Notes: generated by a model from the sequence alone, not told the origin. Counted from the stretch's first letter, positions 1 to 5,330 are shown. The stretch is DNA of 8,062 nucleotides from Methanosarcinaceae archaeon (GCA_030609665.1 JAUWBW010000079.1:1-8062), one strand, 5' to 3'. Made by a program: numbers and translations.

Positions 1-948
1 ATCACAGATATTACCGCAGATAGCGGTAATGTGAATTTCATTGCCAAGGTGATGTCGGTTTTTGATGCAAAGGAGTTTAGTCGAAACGACGGTACGATCG
101 GGAAGGTCGGGAATATCACTGTTGCCGATGAAACGGGATCGATCCGTGTGACGCTCTGGGACGATAAGGCAGAACTCATTACAAATGGAAGCATCGAGAT
201 CAGTCAGAATGTGCAGGTCAGCGGATATGTGAAGGACGGATATTCAGGAGTTGAGGTGAATATCGGGAAGAATAACGTGATCACACAAACCAATGAAGAC
301 GTGGATGCCACTATGAACTCCCAGAAGATCACTGATATCAAGGACGGAATGGGCGATATCAATCTCTGCGGCAGGGTTGTGGATGTTGCTGATGTGCGTA
401 CATTCAGCCGCAAGGATGGGACCGAGGGGCGCGTGTGTAATATCACGATCGGTGATGAGACAGGCAAGATCAGGGTCACGCTATGGGACGATAAGACCGA
501 TCTTACTAAGGACATCAGTTTTGATGATTCGATCGAGATCATCAATGGATATGCCCGTGAAAATAATTTCAACCAGCAGGTAGAGATCCAGGTAGGCAAT
601 CACGGAGTGATCAAGAAGACCGATACTGCTGTGGAGTACAGGGAAACGTTCACGCCTATTGCGGATATCGTACCCGGGGAATCATATTCCATCGAGGGTG
701 CTGTGTCAGGACTCGGCGAGTTACGGGAATTCACACGCGACGACGGTACGCTCAATATGGTTTCAAACATCTATGTTTCTGATGATTCAGGGCGCATAAG
801 AATTGCACTCTGGGGCGACCACGCACCTCTTGTTGATGCACTTGATATTGATACAGGGATACAGGTAATAGATGCCTATTCAAAGTCCGGTTTCAATGAT
901 GAGATCGAGTTGAGTGTTGGGAATCGGAGTCGGGTTGTTGTTTTGTGA
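1..948 (+). CDS. RPA-like single-stranded DNA-binding protein with three OB folds, 5'-partial
   Basis: Archaeal replication protein A homologue that would bind and protect single-stranded DNA in replication, repair and recombination. The frame is open from base 1, so the true start is upstream; the GTG at 31 is internal to the first OB fold and is not the start. Three repeats of one module are visible, counted in codons from base 1. Each has an [R/K]-x-F-[S/T]-R-x-D-G-[T] segment followed by D-[E/D]-[T/S]-G-x-I-R-[V/I]-x-L-W-[D/G]-D. They lie at about 24-55, 133-163 and 242-274. This is the signature of archaeal RPA/nucleic-acid-binding OB folds. No zinc finger is seen before the TGA stop. 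G+C is clearly higher than in the operon that follows. The last 56 codons and the 3' flank are duplicated at 4851-5066. The family call is firm; the number of upstream OB folds is unknown. Confidence 0.9.
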   Translation: MTDITADSGNVNFIAKVMSVFDAKEFSRNDGTIGKVGNITVADETGSIRVTLWDDKAELITNGSIEISQNVQVSGYVKDGYSGVEVNIGKNNVITQTNEDVDATMNSQKITDIKDGMGDINLCGRVVDVADVRTFSRKDGTEGRVCNITIGDETGKIRVTLWDDKTDLTKDISFDDSIEIINGYARENNFNQQVEIQVGNHGVIKKTDTAVEYRETFTPIADIVPGESYSIEGAVSGLGELREFTRDDGTLNMVSNIYVSDDSGRIRIALWGDHAPLVDALDIDTGIQVIDAYSKSGFNDEIELSVGNRSRVVVL

Positions 949-996
949 GTGATTGAAAGAGATATTGCCGGATGAGATGAGAAAACGAGACCTGAG
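781..996 (+). repeat. Left copy of RPA 3'-end direct repeat
   Basis: Covers the last 56 codons of the RPA-like gene, including the stop, plus 48 bases of 3' flank. It matches 4851-5066 in the same orientation. Aligned by eye, the 168 coding bases differ at 13 positions without a gap. The 3' flank also aligns, through the shared word gatgagatgag and a final ctgag, with small compensating indels. Similarity stops abruptly on both sides. Confidence 0.92.
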
Positions 997-1004
997 TTTA
1001 TAAG
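997..1004 (+). promoter_or_regulatory. Possible TATA box (TTTATAAG)
   Basis: TTTATAAG resembles the archaeal TATA consensus and begins exactly where the RPA 3' repeat ends. It could drive the operon starting at 1131 with a leader of about 100 bases. A second AT box (TTAAATAA, about 1023-1030) lies closer. Without transcript data the choice cannot be made. Confidence 0.3.
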
Positions 1005-1009
1005 TGTTG

Positions 1010-1014
1010 TTTTT
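1010..1014 (+). terminator. Weak T-tract after the RPA-like gene
   Basis: A run of five T follows the RPA-like stop codon by about 60 bases, without a convincing hairpin. Short T-tracts are sufficient for archaeal RNA polymerase termination, so this may end the RPA transcript. Confidence 0.3.
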
Positions 1015-1044
1015 AGACAAACTTAAATAAAAGGAATGCGTTTA

Positions 1045-1117
1045 TTTAATCAATTAAACTCATTAATTAAACTCATTAATTAAACCTACTAACTAAATGA
1101 TAACTTTTAATCAATTA
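1045..1117 (+). promoter_or_regulatory. Operator-like tandem 13-mers flanked by a repeated 12-mer
   Basis: Three head-to-tail 13-base units stand at 1052-1064, 1065-1077 and 1078-1090. The first two are identical (aattaaactcatt); the third (aattaaacctact) keeps the first eight bases. The 12-mer tttaatcaatta occurs at 1045-1056 and again at 1106-1117, one on each side of the array. The block ends 13 bases before the start of a winged-HTH gene, the classic position for an operator used in autoregulation. Whether the adjacent HTH protein binds it is inference. Confidence 0.6.
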
Positions 1118-1130
1118 GAGTGACTGAAAC

Positions 1131-1334
1131 ATGGATAACACAGAAGATATGAAGGGAAAGATTAATTATACATTAGAGAAATATGGCGAGACCCACGTAA
1201 AAGAATTAGCAAAAAAGATTGGTCACAGTCCTGCTACAGTTTCACGATATCTAGGAATATTATATGCTGAAGGCAAATTGATATTAACGGAAAAACCACC
1301 ATACAAATATTATAAGCTAAAGGAAGATAAATAA
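1131..1334 (+). CDS. Small winged helix-turn-helix DNA-binding protein
   Basis: A 67-residue protein that is almost entirely one winged-HTH domain. Residues about 22-30 (HVKELAKKI) form the first helix of the HTH. Residues 33-46 (SPATVSRYLGILYA) read as the recognition helix. EGKLILTEKPPYKYYKL (about 47-63) forms the beta wing, with aromatic and basic residues typical of ArsR/MarR-type wings. The ATG at 1131 is the only good start; the upstream Shine-Dalgarno match is weak. It is the first gene of a four-gene operon, 38 bases before the zinc-ribbon gene and just downstream of an array of repeated sites. The likely role is repressor or autoregulator of this operon, possibly responding to a nucleotide made or bound by the PRTase proteins. 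Fold is confident; role is inferred from position. Confidence 0.8.
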   Translation: MDNTEDMKGKINYTLEKYGETHVKELAKKIGHSPATVSRYLGILYAEGKLILTEKPPYKYYKLKEDK

Positions 1335-1363
1335 ACTAGAACGTAATATAATAATAGTTGATA

Positions 1364-1368
1364 GGAGG
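1364..1368 (+). promoter_or_regulatory. Shine-Dalgarno GGAGG deciding the start at 1373
   Basis: GGAGG lies four bases before ATG 1373. An upstream TTG at 1358 would place this motif inside the gene, so 1373 is the better start. The same four-base spacing recurs before the OPRT-like gene (GAGG 2471-2474, ATG 2479). Confidence 0.7.
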
Positions 1369-1372
1369 AATC

Positions 1373-1549
1373 ATGAGTAATTGCAGCAAATGTGGAATTA
1401 CAATACAAGAATTCTTAACAGGGAAACATAGTGTGGAAGAAGGCATAAATTGTGATGAATGCTTTTTCGATGAATTGGGAAAAGTAGTCGAGAGTCATCC
1501 TATTTGTTTACCTCAGGGTGTTTCTTTTTATCCTCAAAGAGGATATTAA
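1373..1549 (+). CDS. Zinc-ribbon miniprotein, unknown function
   Basis: A 58-residue protein beginning at ATG 1373, chosen because GGAGG sits just upstream. Two CxxC knuckles are present, Cys4/Cys7 and Cys27/Cys30, separated by 19 residues, which is a treble-clef or zinc-ribbon spacing. A further His42 and Cys45 lie in a short HPIC segment. The C-terminus (about 46-58) is rich in Pro, Gly and aromatics and may be an extended tail that docks on a partner. I do not recognise a named family. It lies between the wHTH gene (38 bases upstream) and the PRTase-GNAT gene (33 bases downstream) in the same direction, so it is probably co-transcribed. An adaptor, RNA-binding or antitoxin-like role is possible but not shown. 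Confidence 0.72.
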   Translation: MSNCSKCGITIQEFLTGKHSVEEGINCDECFFDELGKVVESHPICLPQGVSFYPQRGY

Positions 1550-1582
1550 ATTTTTTATTTTTTATTATTGGAATAATAAATT
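1550..1582 (+). other. T-rich spacer inside the operon
   Basis: A 33-base gap with two runs of six T (tttttt-a-tttttt) and no clear ribosome-binding site before ATG 1583. T-runs like this can terminate part of archaeal transcription. The spacer could therefore lower expression of the two PRTase genes relative to the wHTH and zinc-ribbon genes. This is inference from sequence only. Confidence 0.35.
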
Positions 1583-2464
1583 ATGCAGATTCACTTAGAT
1601 GATGATACCTATAAAAAAATGGTACATTCTATAGCGTATGAATTGTCTAAAAATTTAGGCGATGATTTACTTAATTCATGTATTATTGGTATTGGTGAAT
1701 CGGGAATAGACACTGCTCAGATTATTTACGAATTTTACAATCAAAAATGTAAAATAAAGAAATGCGATGTTGATAAGAAAACGAGAACAGTACAAGGTTT
1801 AAGCTTAGAAGATATTCATAATAAAAACATAATAATCTGCGACAGCATTATTAACACAGGAACAACTGTGGAAATATTAAGAGAATATCTTATTGAAAAA
1901 AAACCTAAATCTATAAAAATCTTAACGGTTGTTCTTCGAAATGAATCGCCATTAATACCTAATTATTATGCTTTAATGATTGAAAAAAATGACGACATTT
2001 TTTATAACATTGAAAATTATCCAATTTATAAGTATCATTTCGGTTTAATAAGAAAAATCAAGAATGATGATGCAAATAAGCATTTTAAATGTGGCGATCC
2101 ACAAATCGATAAATGGTGTATAGAGGATTATCTTCATTGTTCAATATATAGTCAATTATATTCCACGTATATATTTGAAGTTGATAATGAAATATTGGGC
2201 ATTTTACATTTTTTTGAACAAAATGATGATAAAATATATGTTAATATAATAGGTGTGGCAGAAAATAAACACGAAATGAAGATAGGGTCATCACTAATGA
2301 GCTTTCTTTTCAAATATTGTAAATTTAATAAGAAACAATATATTACTTTATCAGCATTTGAAGATGCCTCAATATTTTATGAAAAATTGGGATTCAAACC
2401 AAGAAAAAATATCGATCTCCCAAATTTGGGAAGGTTAATAGAAATGGAATATAAAGTATATTGA
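1583..2464 (+). CDS. Phosphoribosyltransferase-GNAT acetyltransferase fusion
   Basis: A 293-residue two-domain protein. Residues about 1-150 have the type I PRTase fold: a pyrophosphate-loop-like IIGIGESGIDTA (34-45) and a PRPP signature IIICDSIINTGTT (83-95). The consensus carries two adjacent acidic residues before the hydrophobic pair; here the pair is Asp87-Ser88, although the TGTT phosphate loop is intact. Residues about 153-292 form a GNAT acetyltransferase. It has FKCGDPQIDKW (168-178), like the F-x-C-G-x-x-x-L-D-x-W segment of TacT-type acetyltransferases. The acetyl-CoA-loop region follows around 225-246, and FYEKLGF (265-271) is typical of GNAT C-termini. TacT-like enzymes acetylate aminoacyl-tRNA as toxins, but other GNATs modify small molecules. 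Its codons are strongly AT-biased. The fusion suggests that one product or ligand is handled by both domains. Domains are confident; the substrate is unknown. Confidence 0.82.
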   Translation: MQIHLDDDTYKKMVHSIAYELSKNLGDDLLNSCIIGIGESGIDTAQIIYEFYNQKCKIKKCDVDKKTRTVQGLSLEDIHNKNIIICDSIINTGTTVEILREYLIEKKPKSIKILTVVLRNESPLIPNYYALMIEKNDDIFYNIENYPIYKYHFGLIRKIKNDDANKHFKCGDPQIDKWCIEDYLHCSIYSQLYSTYIFEVDNEILGILHFFEQNDDKIYVNIIGVAENKHEMKIGSSLMSFLFKYCKFNKKQYITLSAFEDASIFYEKLGFKPRKNIDLPNLGRLIEMEYKVY

Positions 2465-2478
2465 TTTATTGAGGAATT

Positions 2479-3213
2479 ATGCGCGAGTCAATCGAAAAAG
2501 AAGAAGCAGGAAAGAGAATAATTAATCTCCTTTATGAATCAGGTATGATTAAAACATGGTTCAAAGAAAAAAATGAAGGTTGGACGTTATTTTCTGGATT
2601 GTGGAGTCCTTTTTATTTAAATTTAAGAAGTATTGGGAGTAAACCGAATAGCGATATTATTTTAAAAGAAGTAGGTTTAGCTTTGGGCAATATTATAAAA
2701 AATGATACTAATGCAAATAAAATTGTTGGAGTGTCATTGGCTGGAATTCCATTGGCCGTAGCCACAACAATGTGTTCTGGTATTCCTTCATGTTTTACTA
2801 GAAAAGTAAATAAAGATGGAAAAGTAGAAAATTATGGTGAAAAGGAGTTGATAGAGGGAGAACTTTGTGATGGGGATGAATTAGTTATTTTAGATGATTT
2901 AGTAACGGATTGTTCAAGCAAGTTTCAAGCACTAAAACAAATTAACCAAGTTGCAGAATCGAATAAATTGAATGTGAAATGTTCTGATGTTGTTGTTTTG
3001 TTTGATCGTGGTCAAGGTGCAAATGAAATTGCAAAAGAAAATAATATGAATTTATTTTCATTAATTAATTTCAAAGAAAATGGGATTGAATGGTTAAAGC
3101 CAAAATTAAGTGATATTGAGTATACAGTTATAAAAGATTATTTAGAGAATGATGAAAAATATCAAGATAAAGAATATCAAAAAGATATAATAGAATTATC
3201 TCAATCCAATTAA
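2479..3213 (+). CDS. Orotate phosphoribosyltransferase-like protein with altered PRPP loop
   Basis: A 244-residue homologue of orotate phosphoribosyltransferase (PyrE/UMPS-N), which normally joins orotate to PRPP to give OMP. Family landmarks in order are FSGLWSPFYLNLR (38-50), the pyrophosphate loop GVSLAGIPLA (84-93), FTRK (106-109) with a following catalytic-loop-like stretch ending in IEGEL (125-129), the PRPP motif LVILDDLVTDCSS (135-147), and VVVLFDRGQGA (171-181). The phosphate loop reads T-D-C-S-S where OPRTs usually have a glycine (for example T-S-G-S-S in UMPS), so PRPP binding or catalysis may be changed. A charged, Glu/Lys-rich tail follows residue 215. ATG 2479 has GAGG four bases upstream and lies 14 bases after the PRTase-GNAT stop. 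It may be a divergent enzyme or a ligand-sensing regulator like haloarchaeal GfcR. It is unlikely to be the housekeeping PyrE, since no other pyrimidine gene is nearby. Confidence 0.82.
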   Translation: MRESIEKEEAGKRIINLLYESGMIKTWFKEKNEGWTLFSGLWSPFYLNLRSIGSKPNSDIILKEVGLALGNIIKNDTNANKIVGVSLAGIPLAVATTMCSGIPSCFTRKVNKDGKVENYGEKELIEGELCDGDELVILDDLVTDCSSKFQALKQINQVAESNKLNVKCSDVVVLFDRGQGANEIAKENNMNLFSLINFKENGIEWLKPKLSDIEYTVIKDYLENDEKYQDKEYQKDIIELSQSN

Positions 3214-3358
3214 TTTTTAGAGCTCGATGTATATGGATACACAGATTTAATAAAAAAATCCTTGCACCCACTCATATCCATGAAAATAATATCTTGATTT
3301 TTTTGCATCATCCTAATGTCTCGACAAAGCGTTAGCGTCGTTTAGGCGTCTGTGACAC
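3214..3358. terminator. Convergent terminator region with T-tracts for both strands
   Basis: Between the OPRT-like stop and the ATPase stop. A run of seven T at 3298-3304 can end the plus-strand operon; a run of seven A at 3252-3258 (T on the minus strand) can end the ATPase transcript. A 7-base inverted repeat (atggata 3233-3239, tatccat 3275-3281) has too long a loop to be a convincing stem. Bases about 3322-3358 are abruptly more G+C-rich, with repeated GCGTC words of unknown meaning. Confidence 0.5.
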
Positions 3359-4729
3359 CTAACCTTCAACCCCCACCTCAATATCCTCAAGATCAAAAGC
3401 CAGATACCCCTCTTCCCTCAACTTTTCCTTTCCTTCGATCTTTTTTGCGATAATGCCATAAAGCTCACTGCGCTCGTCGTTGTGCCATTTTACCAGCGCA
3501 GCTTTACGTTTCAGATCAGTAAGTATATGTTCTGATCTCCTGATGTCCACATTCTGCCACTTGCATTCGATAAAGGCTATCTTTCTTTCATCTTCATTCA
3601 ATGCCAGCAGATCTATCTCTTCGCCTTTGTGCCACCACCTGCCTATCTTGCGGAAATCGGGAATTATGTGGTGGATGACCTCCTGCTCAACAAAAGTCTC
3701 GAACTTTTTTCCGAAATATCTGGGCATCTCATCGTTTTTCAGCTCGAAAACTTCTTTTTCAATATCCCCCTTATATTTAAAAACAAAATTAAACCAGAAG
3801 TCGAAGACCTGATCTCTTATAAGGTATATGCCTTTTTTCTGGTTTCCAAAAACGGATACCCTCCGTTCAATGAATTCCAGGCGGATAAGATTTTCAAGGT
3901 ATGGGTAAATCTTCCTTGCATCCACACCTACATAATTTGCGATCTCTGTGGGTCTTGTATTTCCAAAGGCAATGGAATTGAGTATGGAGAAATATGTCTT
4001 TAGTTCTTTGAACTCCTGGGAGATTATAAAATAGGGTTCCCTGTAGAAATAACCAAACTTGTCAAAGAACTCCTTTTCAACAAACTCCAGAATATCTGTG
4101 TACTCTGAAGCTTTGAGGAGATACTCCGGCACTCCCCCAAGTATCATATATGTTTCAAGTGCTTCCTGAAAAGACATGTTGAGAAACTCCCTTGAAGCTG
4201 AAAAAGGAAGTCCTTCCAAAAGCATATCCCTGCTACGCCGCCCATAAAGAGGGGATGCATGAGACAAAACCATCTCACTCATGAGTCCCGGCATCGAGCC
4301 GGAAAGGATGATGAATATATTTGATGACGAAAATAAGGTATCCCAGTATTTTTGCAAGGTACTGAGTATACTTCTGTCGCTTTTTATGAGATATGAGAAC
4401 TCGTCTATAGCCAGGTAGAAACGCTCATCAGGACAATTTTTTGCAAGATAACCAAATAACTGATCCCAATCTTTGATCTCAAGTGTCCTTAGTATCTCAT
4501 CTCCGGTGAACTCTGCGATCTTCTCCTGCAATCCGGCAATCTGGATTCGGGGCGAGGTATCCTGTGCAAAATAGAATATCCCCTTCTTGTCTGATATGAA
4601 CTCTGTTATGAGCCGCGTCTTGCCTATGCGCCGCCTTCCGTATAATATTATCAATTTTCCATTGGTTTTGTTCCATTCATTTTCTAAAAGTGCGATCTCT
4701 TTCTGTCGCCCAATAAATTTCCTAACCAT
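3359..4729 (-). CDS. Archaeal-type P-loop ATPase with C-terminal DUF234 nuclease-like domain
   Basis: A 456-residue protein of the archaeal ATPase/DUF234 family, a STAND/AAA-like group abundant in archaea and often linked to mobile elements; its cellular role is not settled. Walker A is GRRRIGKT (31-38), Walker B FYLAIDE (104-110), and a sensor-like IILSGS lies at 140-145. LGGVPEYL (197-204) is typical of the family. A winged-HTH-like segment lies near 259-290. The C-terminal domain carries EEIDLLALN (370-378) and IAFIECKW (384-391). Asp373, Glu388 and Lys390 fit the D...E-x-K arrangement of PD-(D/E)xK nucleases. The start ATG has no Shine-Dalgarno site and abuts a palindromic promoter, suggesting a leaderless message. 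The stop is TAG. Length is normal for the family, with no break seen. It converges with the PRTase operon, and its composition is nearer the host genes than the operon, so it may be a separate acquisition. Confidence 0.9.
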   Translation of the reverse strand: MVRKFIGRQKEIALLENEWNKTNGKLIILYGRRRIGKTRLITEFISDKKGIFYFAQDTSPRIQIAGLQEKIAEFTGDEILRTLEIKDWDQLFGYLAKNCPDERFYLAIDEFSYLIKSDRSILSTLQKYWDTLFSSSNIFIILSGSMPGLMSEMVLSHASPLYGRRSRDMLLEGLPFSASREFLNMSFQEALETYMILGGVPEYLLKASEYTDILEFVEKEFFDKFGYFYREPYFIISQEFKELKTYFSILNSIAFGNTRPTEIANYVGVDARKIYPYLENLIRLEFIERRVSVFGNQKKGIYLIRDQVFDFWFNFVFKYKGDIEKEVFELKNDEMPRYFGKKFETFVEQEVIHHIIPDFRKIGRWWHKGEEIDLLALNEDERKIAFIECKWQNVDIRRSEHILTDLKRKAALVKWHNDERSELYGIIAKKIEGKEKLREEGYLAFDLEDIEVGVEG

Positions 4730-4763
4730 GATTAGTACTAATCTGGATTAGTATTTAATACTA
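4730..4763 (-). promoter_or_regulatory. Palindromic operator and TATA-like promoter of the ATPase gene
   Basis: A perfect 14-base palindrome, gattagtactaatc (4730-4743), directly abuts the ATPase start codon. The half-site gattagta recurs at 4746-4753 and faces an inverted tacta at 4759-4763. This makes a second palindrome, tagtat-tta-atacta (4749-4763). On the minus strand the second element contains TATTAAATA, a good TATA-like box about 25 bases from the ATG, which fits a leaderless transcript. A protein bound to the first palindrome would cover the transcription start. Repression, perhaps by the ATPase's own winged-HTH, is inferred. Confidence 0.6.
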
Positions 4764-4850
4764 TGTGTATTTTCTGCATATTGATCTTTATGGGATGTTT
4801 GCGCTGTATTTTTAATAGTACTTGCCCATCTAACAAAAAACAGTAAAAAA

Positions 4851-5018
4851 GATGACAGAGGACGCATAAGAATTGCCCTCTGGGGCGACCACGCACCTCT
4901 TGTGGATGAACTTGACATCGATACCGGAATACAGGTAATAGATGCCTATTCAAAATCCGGTTTCAATGATGAGATCGAGTTGAGTGTTGGGAACCGGAGT
5001 CGGGTTGTTGTTTTGTGA
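4851..5018 (+). pseudogene. Truncated second copy of the RPA-like gene (last 56 codons)
   Basis: In-frame remnant of the third OB fold of an RPA-like protein, equivalent to codons 261-315 of the gene at the left end plus its TGA stop. It has no start codon and nothing related upstream; the frame runs into unrelated AT-rich DNA at about 4850. It differs from the left copy at 13 of 168 bases. Ten changes are synonymous and three bases change two residues (Ser to Arg, Ala to Glu). That pattern means the two sequences diverged while both were selected as protein, before this one lost its front. It is therefore probably the displaced end of the resident gene, or what is left of a paralogue. It is unlikely to be translated. 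Confidence 0.88.
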
Positions 5019-5066
5019 GTGTTTGGAAGTATGTTGCCAGATGAGATGAGCGAGCGAGAGTCTGAG
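4851..5066 (+). repeat. Right copy of RPA 3'-end direct repeat
   Basis: The right partner of 781-996, the same 216-base length, comprising the pseudogene plus 48 bases of 3' flank. Its left edge at about 4851 is one junction of the intervening segment, and its right edge near 5066 is where similarity between the flanks stops. Confidence 0.9.
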
Positions 5067-5330
5067 ACGTTGCATACAGGTCTTGGACTCAAGTCCGGGC
5101 TATAGTGACTGCCTCGTTTTCATCATCGGTAAGATTGATGATCTTTTCAAGTACTGAAAAACGATAAGCTATATAAGTACTCACACAAAATATTGATGAG
5201 CCGACTTCAACTACCATAACCGCGTTGAGAATATTAAGGGTTCTTGCATAATACCAGGTCAGGTACCCTAACTCATATCCGGCGCTGCAAGAGCGACTCC
5301 GGACGGCTATCATAGCAGGGGGACAATAAA
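5067..5330. other. Upstream region of the acyl-CoA synthetase gene
   Basis: No gene is firmly supported here. A TATA-like ctatataag (5169-5177) could start the synthetase transcript with a leader of roughly 130 bases. A short self-complementary word (ggact-ca-agtcc, 5085-5096) is visible. The minus strand is open from 5313 to 5089 (see separate entry). No riboswitch or tRNA fold was recognised. Confidence 0.4.
5089..5313 (-). CDS. Possible small membrane protein, doubtful
   Basis: An open frame of 74 residues starting at ATG 5313. The middle part is hydrophobic and could form one membrane helix (around LNILNAVMVVEVGSSIFCVS). It is followed by a plausible soluble end, LEKIINLTDDENEAVTIART. 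That acidic/hydrophilic tail looks more protein-like than a chance frame. Against it, there is no Shine-Dalgarno site, no family is recognised, and it would be divergently transcribed across the promoter of the synthetase gene. It could also be the relic of a longer lost gene. Confidence 0.22.
   Translation of the reverse strand: MIAVRSRSCSAGYELGYLTWYYARTLNILNAVMVVEVGSSIFCVSTYIAYRFSVLEKIINLTDDENEAVTIART

Larger units (their letters stand above)
997..4850. mobile_element. Candidate genomic island bracketed by duplicated RPA 3' ends
   Basis: The segment lies between two direct copies of the RPA gene end. It holds the AT-rich wHTH/zinc-ribbon/PRTase-GNAT/OPRT-like operon and the oppositely oriented DUF234 ATPase. 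Duplication of a target gene's 3' end on both sides of a cargo segment is the usual footprint of integration into that end, the intact gene having received a replacement end. Against a simple mobile element, there is no recognisable integrase, transposase or terminal inverted repeat. The operon and ATPase also differ in base composition, so the segment may be composite. A decayed tandem duplication of the RPA gene followed by insertion is an alternative. Confidence 0.4.

Noticed and set aside
377..583. Plus-strand frame in the second OB fold
   Set aside because: Shifted frame of the same RPA gene; composition is not protein-like.
204..599. Long minus-strand open frame inside the RPA-like gene
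   Set aside because: It is antisense to a strongly supported multi-OB-fold gene and shows no recognisable motif.
1052..1090. CRISPR array
   Set aside because: The 13-base units are contiguous with no spacers; they look like operator or iteron repeats.
3359..3361. TAG at the end of the ATPase gene as a pyrrolysine codon
   Set aside because: Reading through adds only eight residues before TAA, and the protein already has normal family length.
3480..4003. Two plus-strand open frames within the ATPase gene
   Set aside because: Both are antisense to the conserved C-terminal part of the DUF234 ATPase and have no motif of their own.
997..4850. Classical insertion sequence
   Set aside because: No transposase, no terminal inverted repeats and no short target duplication; the flanking repeats are 216-base pieces of a host gene.
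4738..4953. Minus-strand frame across the ATPase promoter and the RPA remnant
   Set aside because: Half of it is antisense to the RPA remnant and the rest covers the ATPase promoter; it is not a plausible protein.
5082..5096. tRNA-like arm around ggactcaagtcc
   Set aside because: Only a short self-complementary word; no D arm, anticodon arm or acceptor stem can be built around it.
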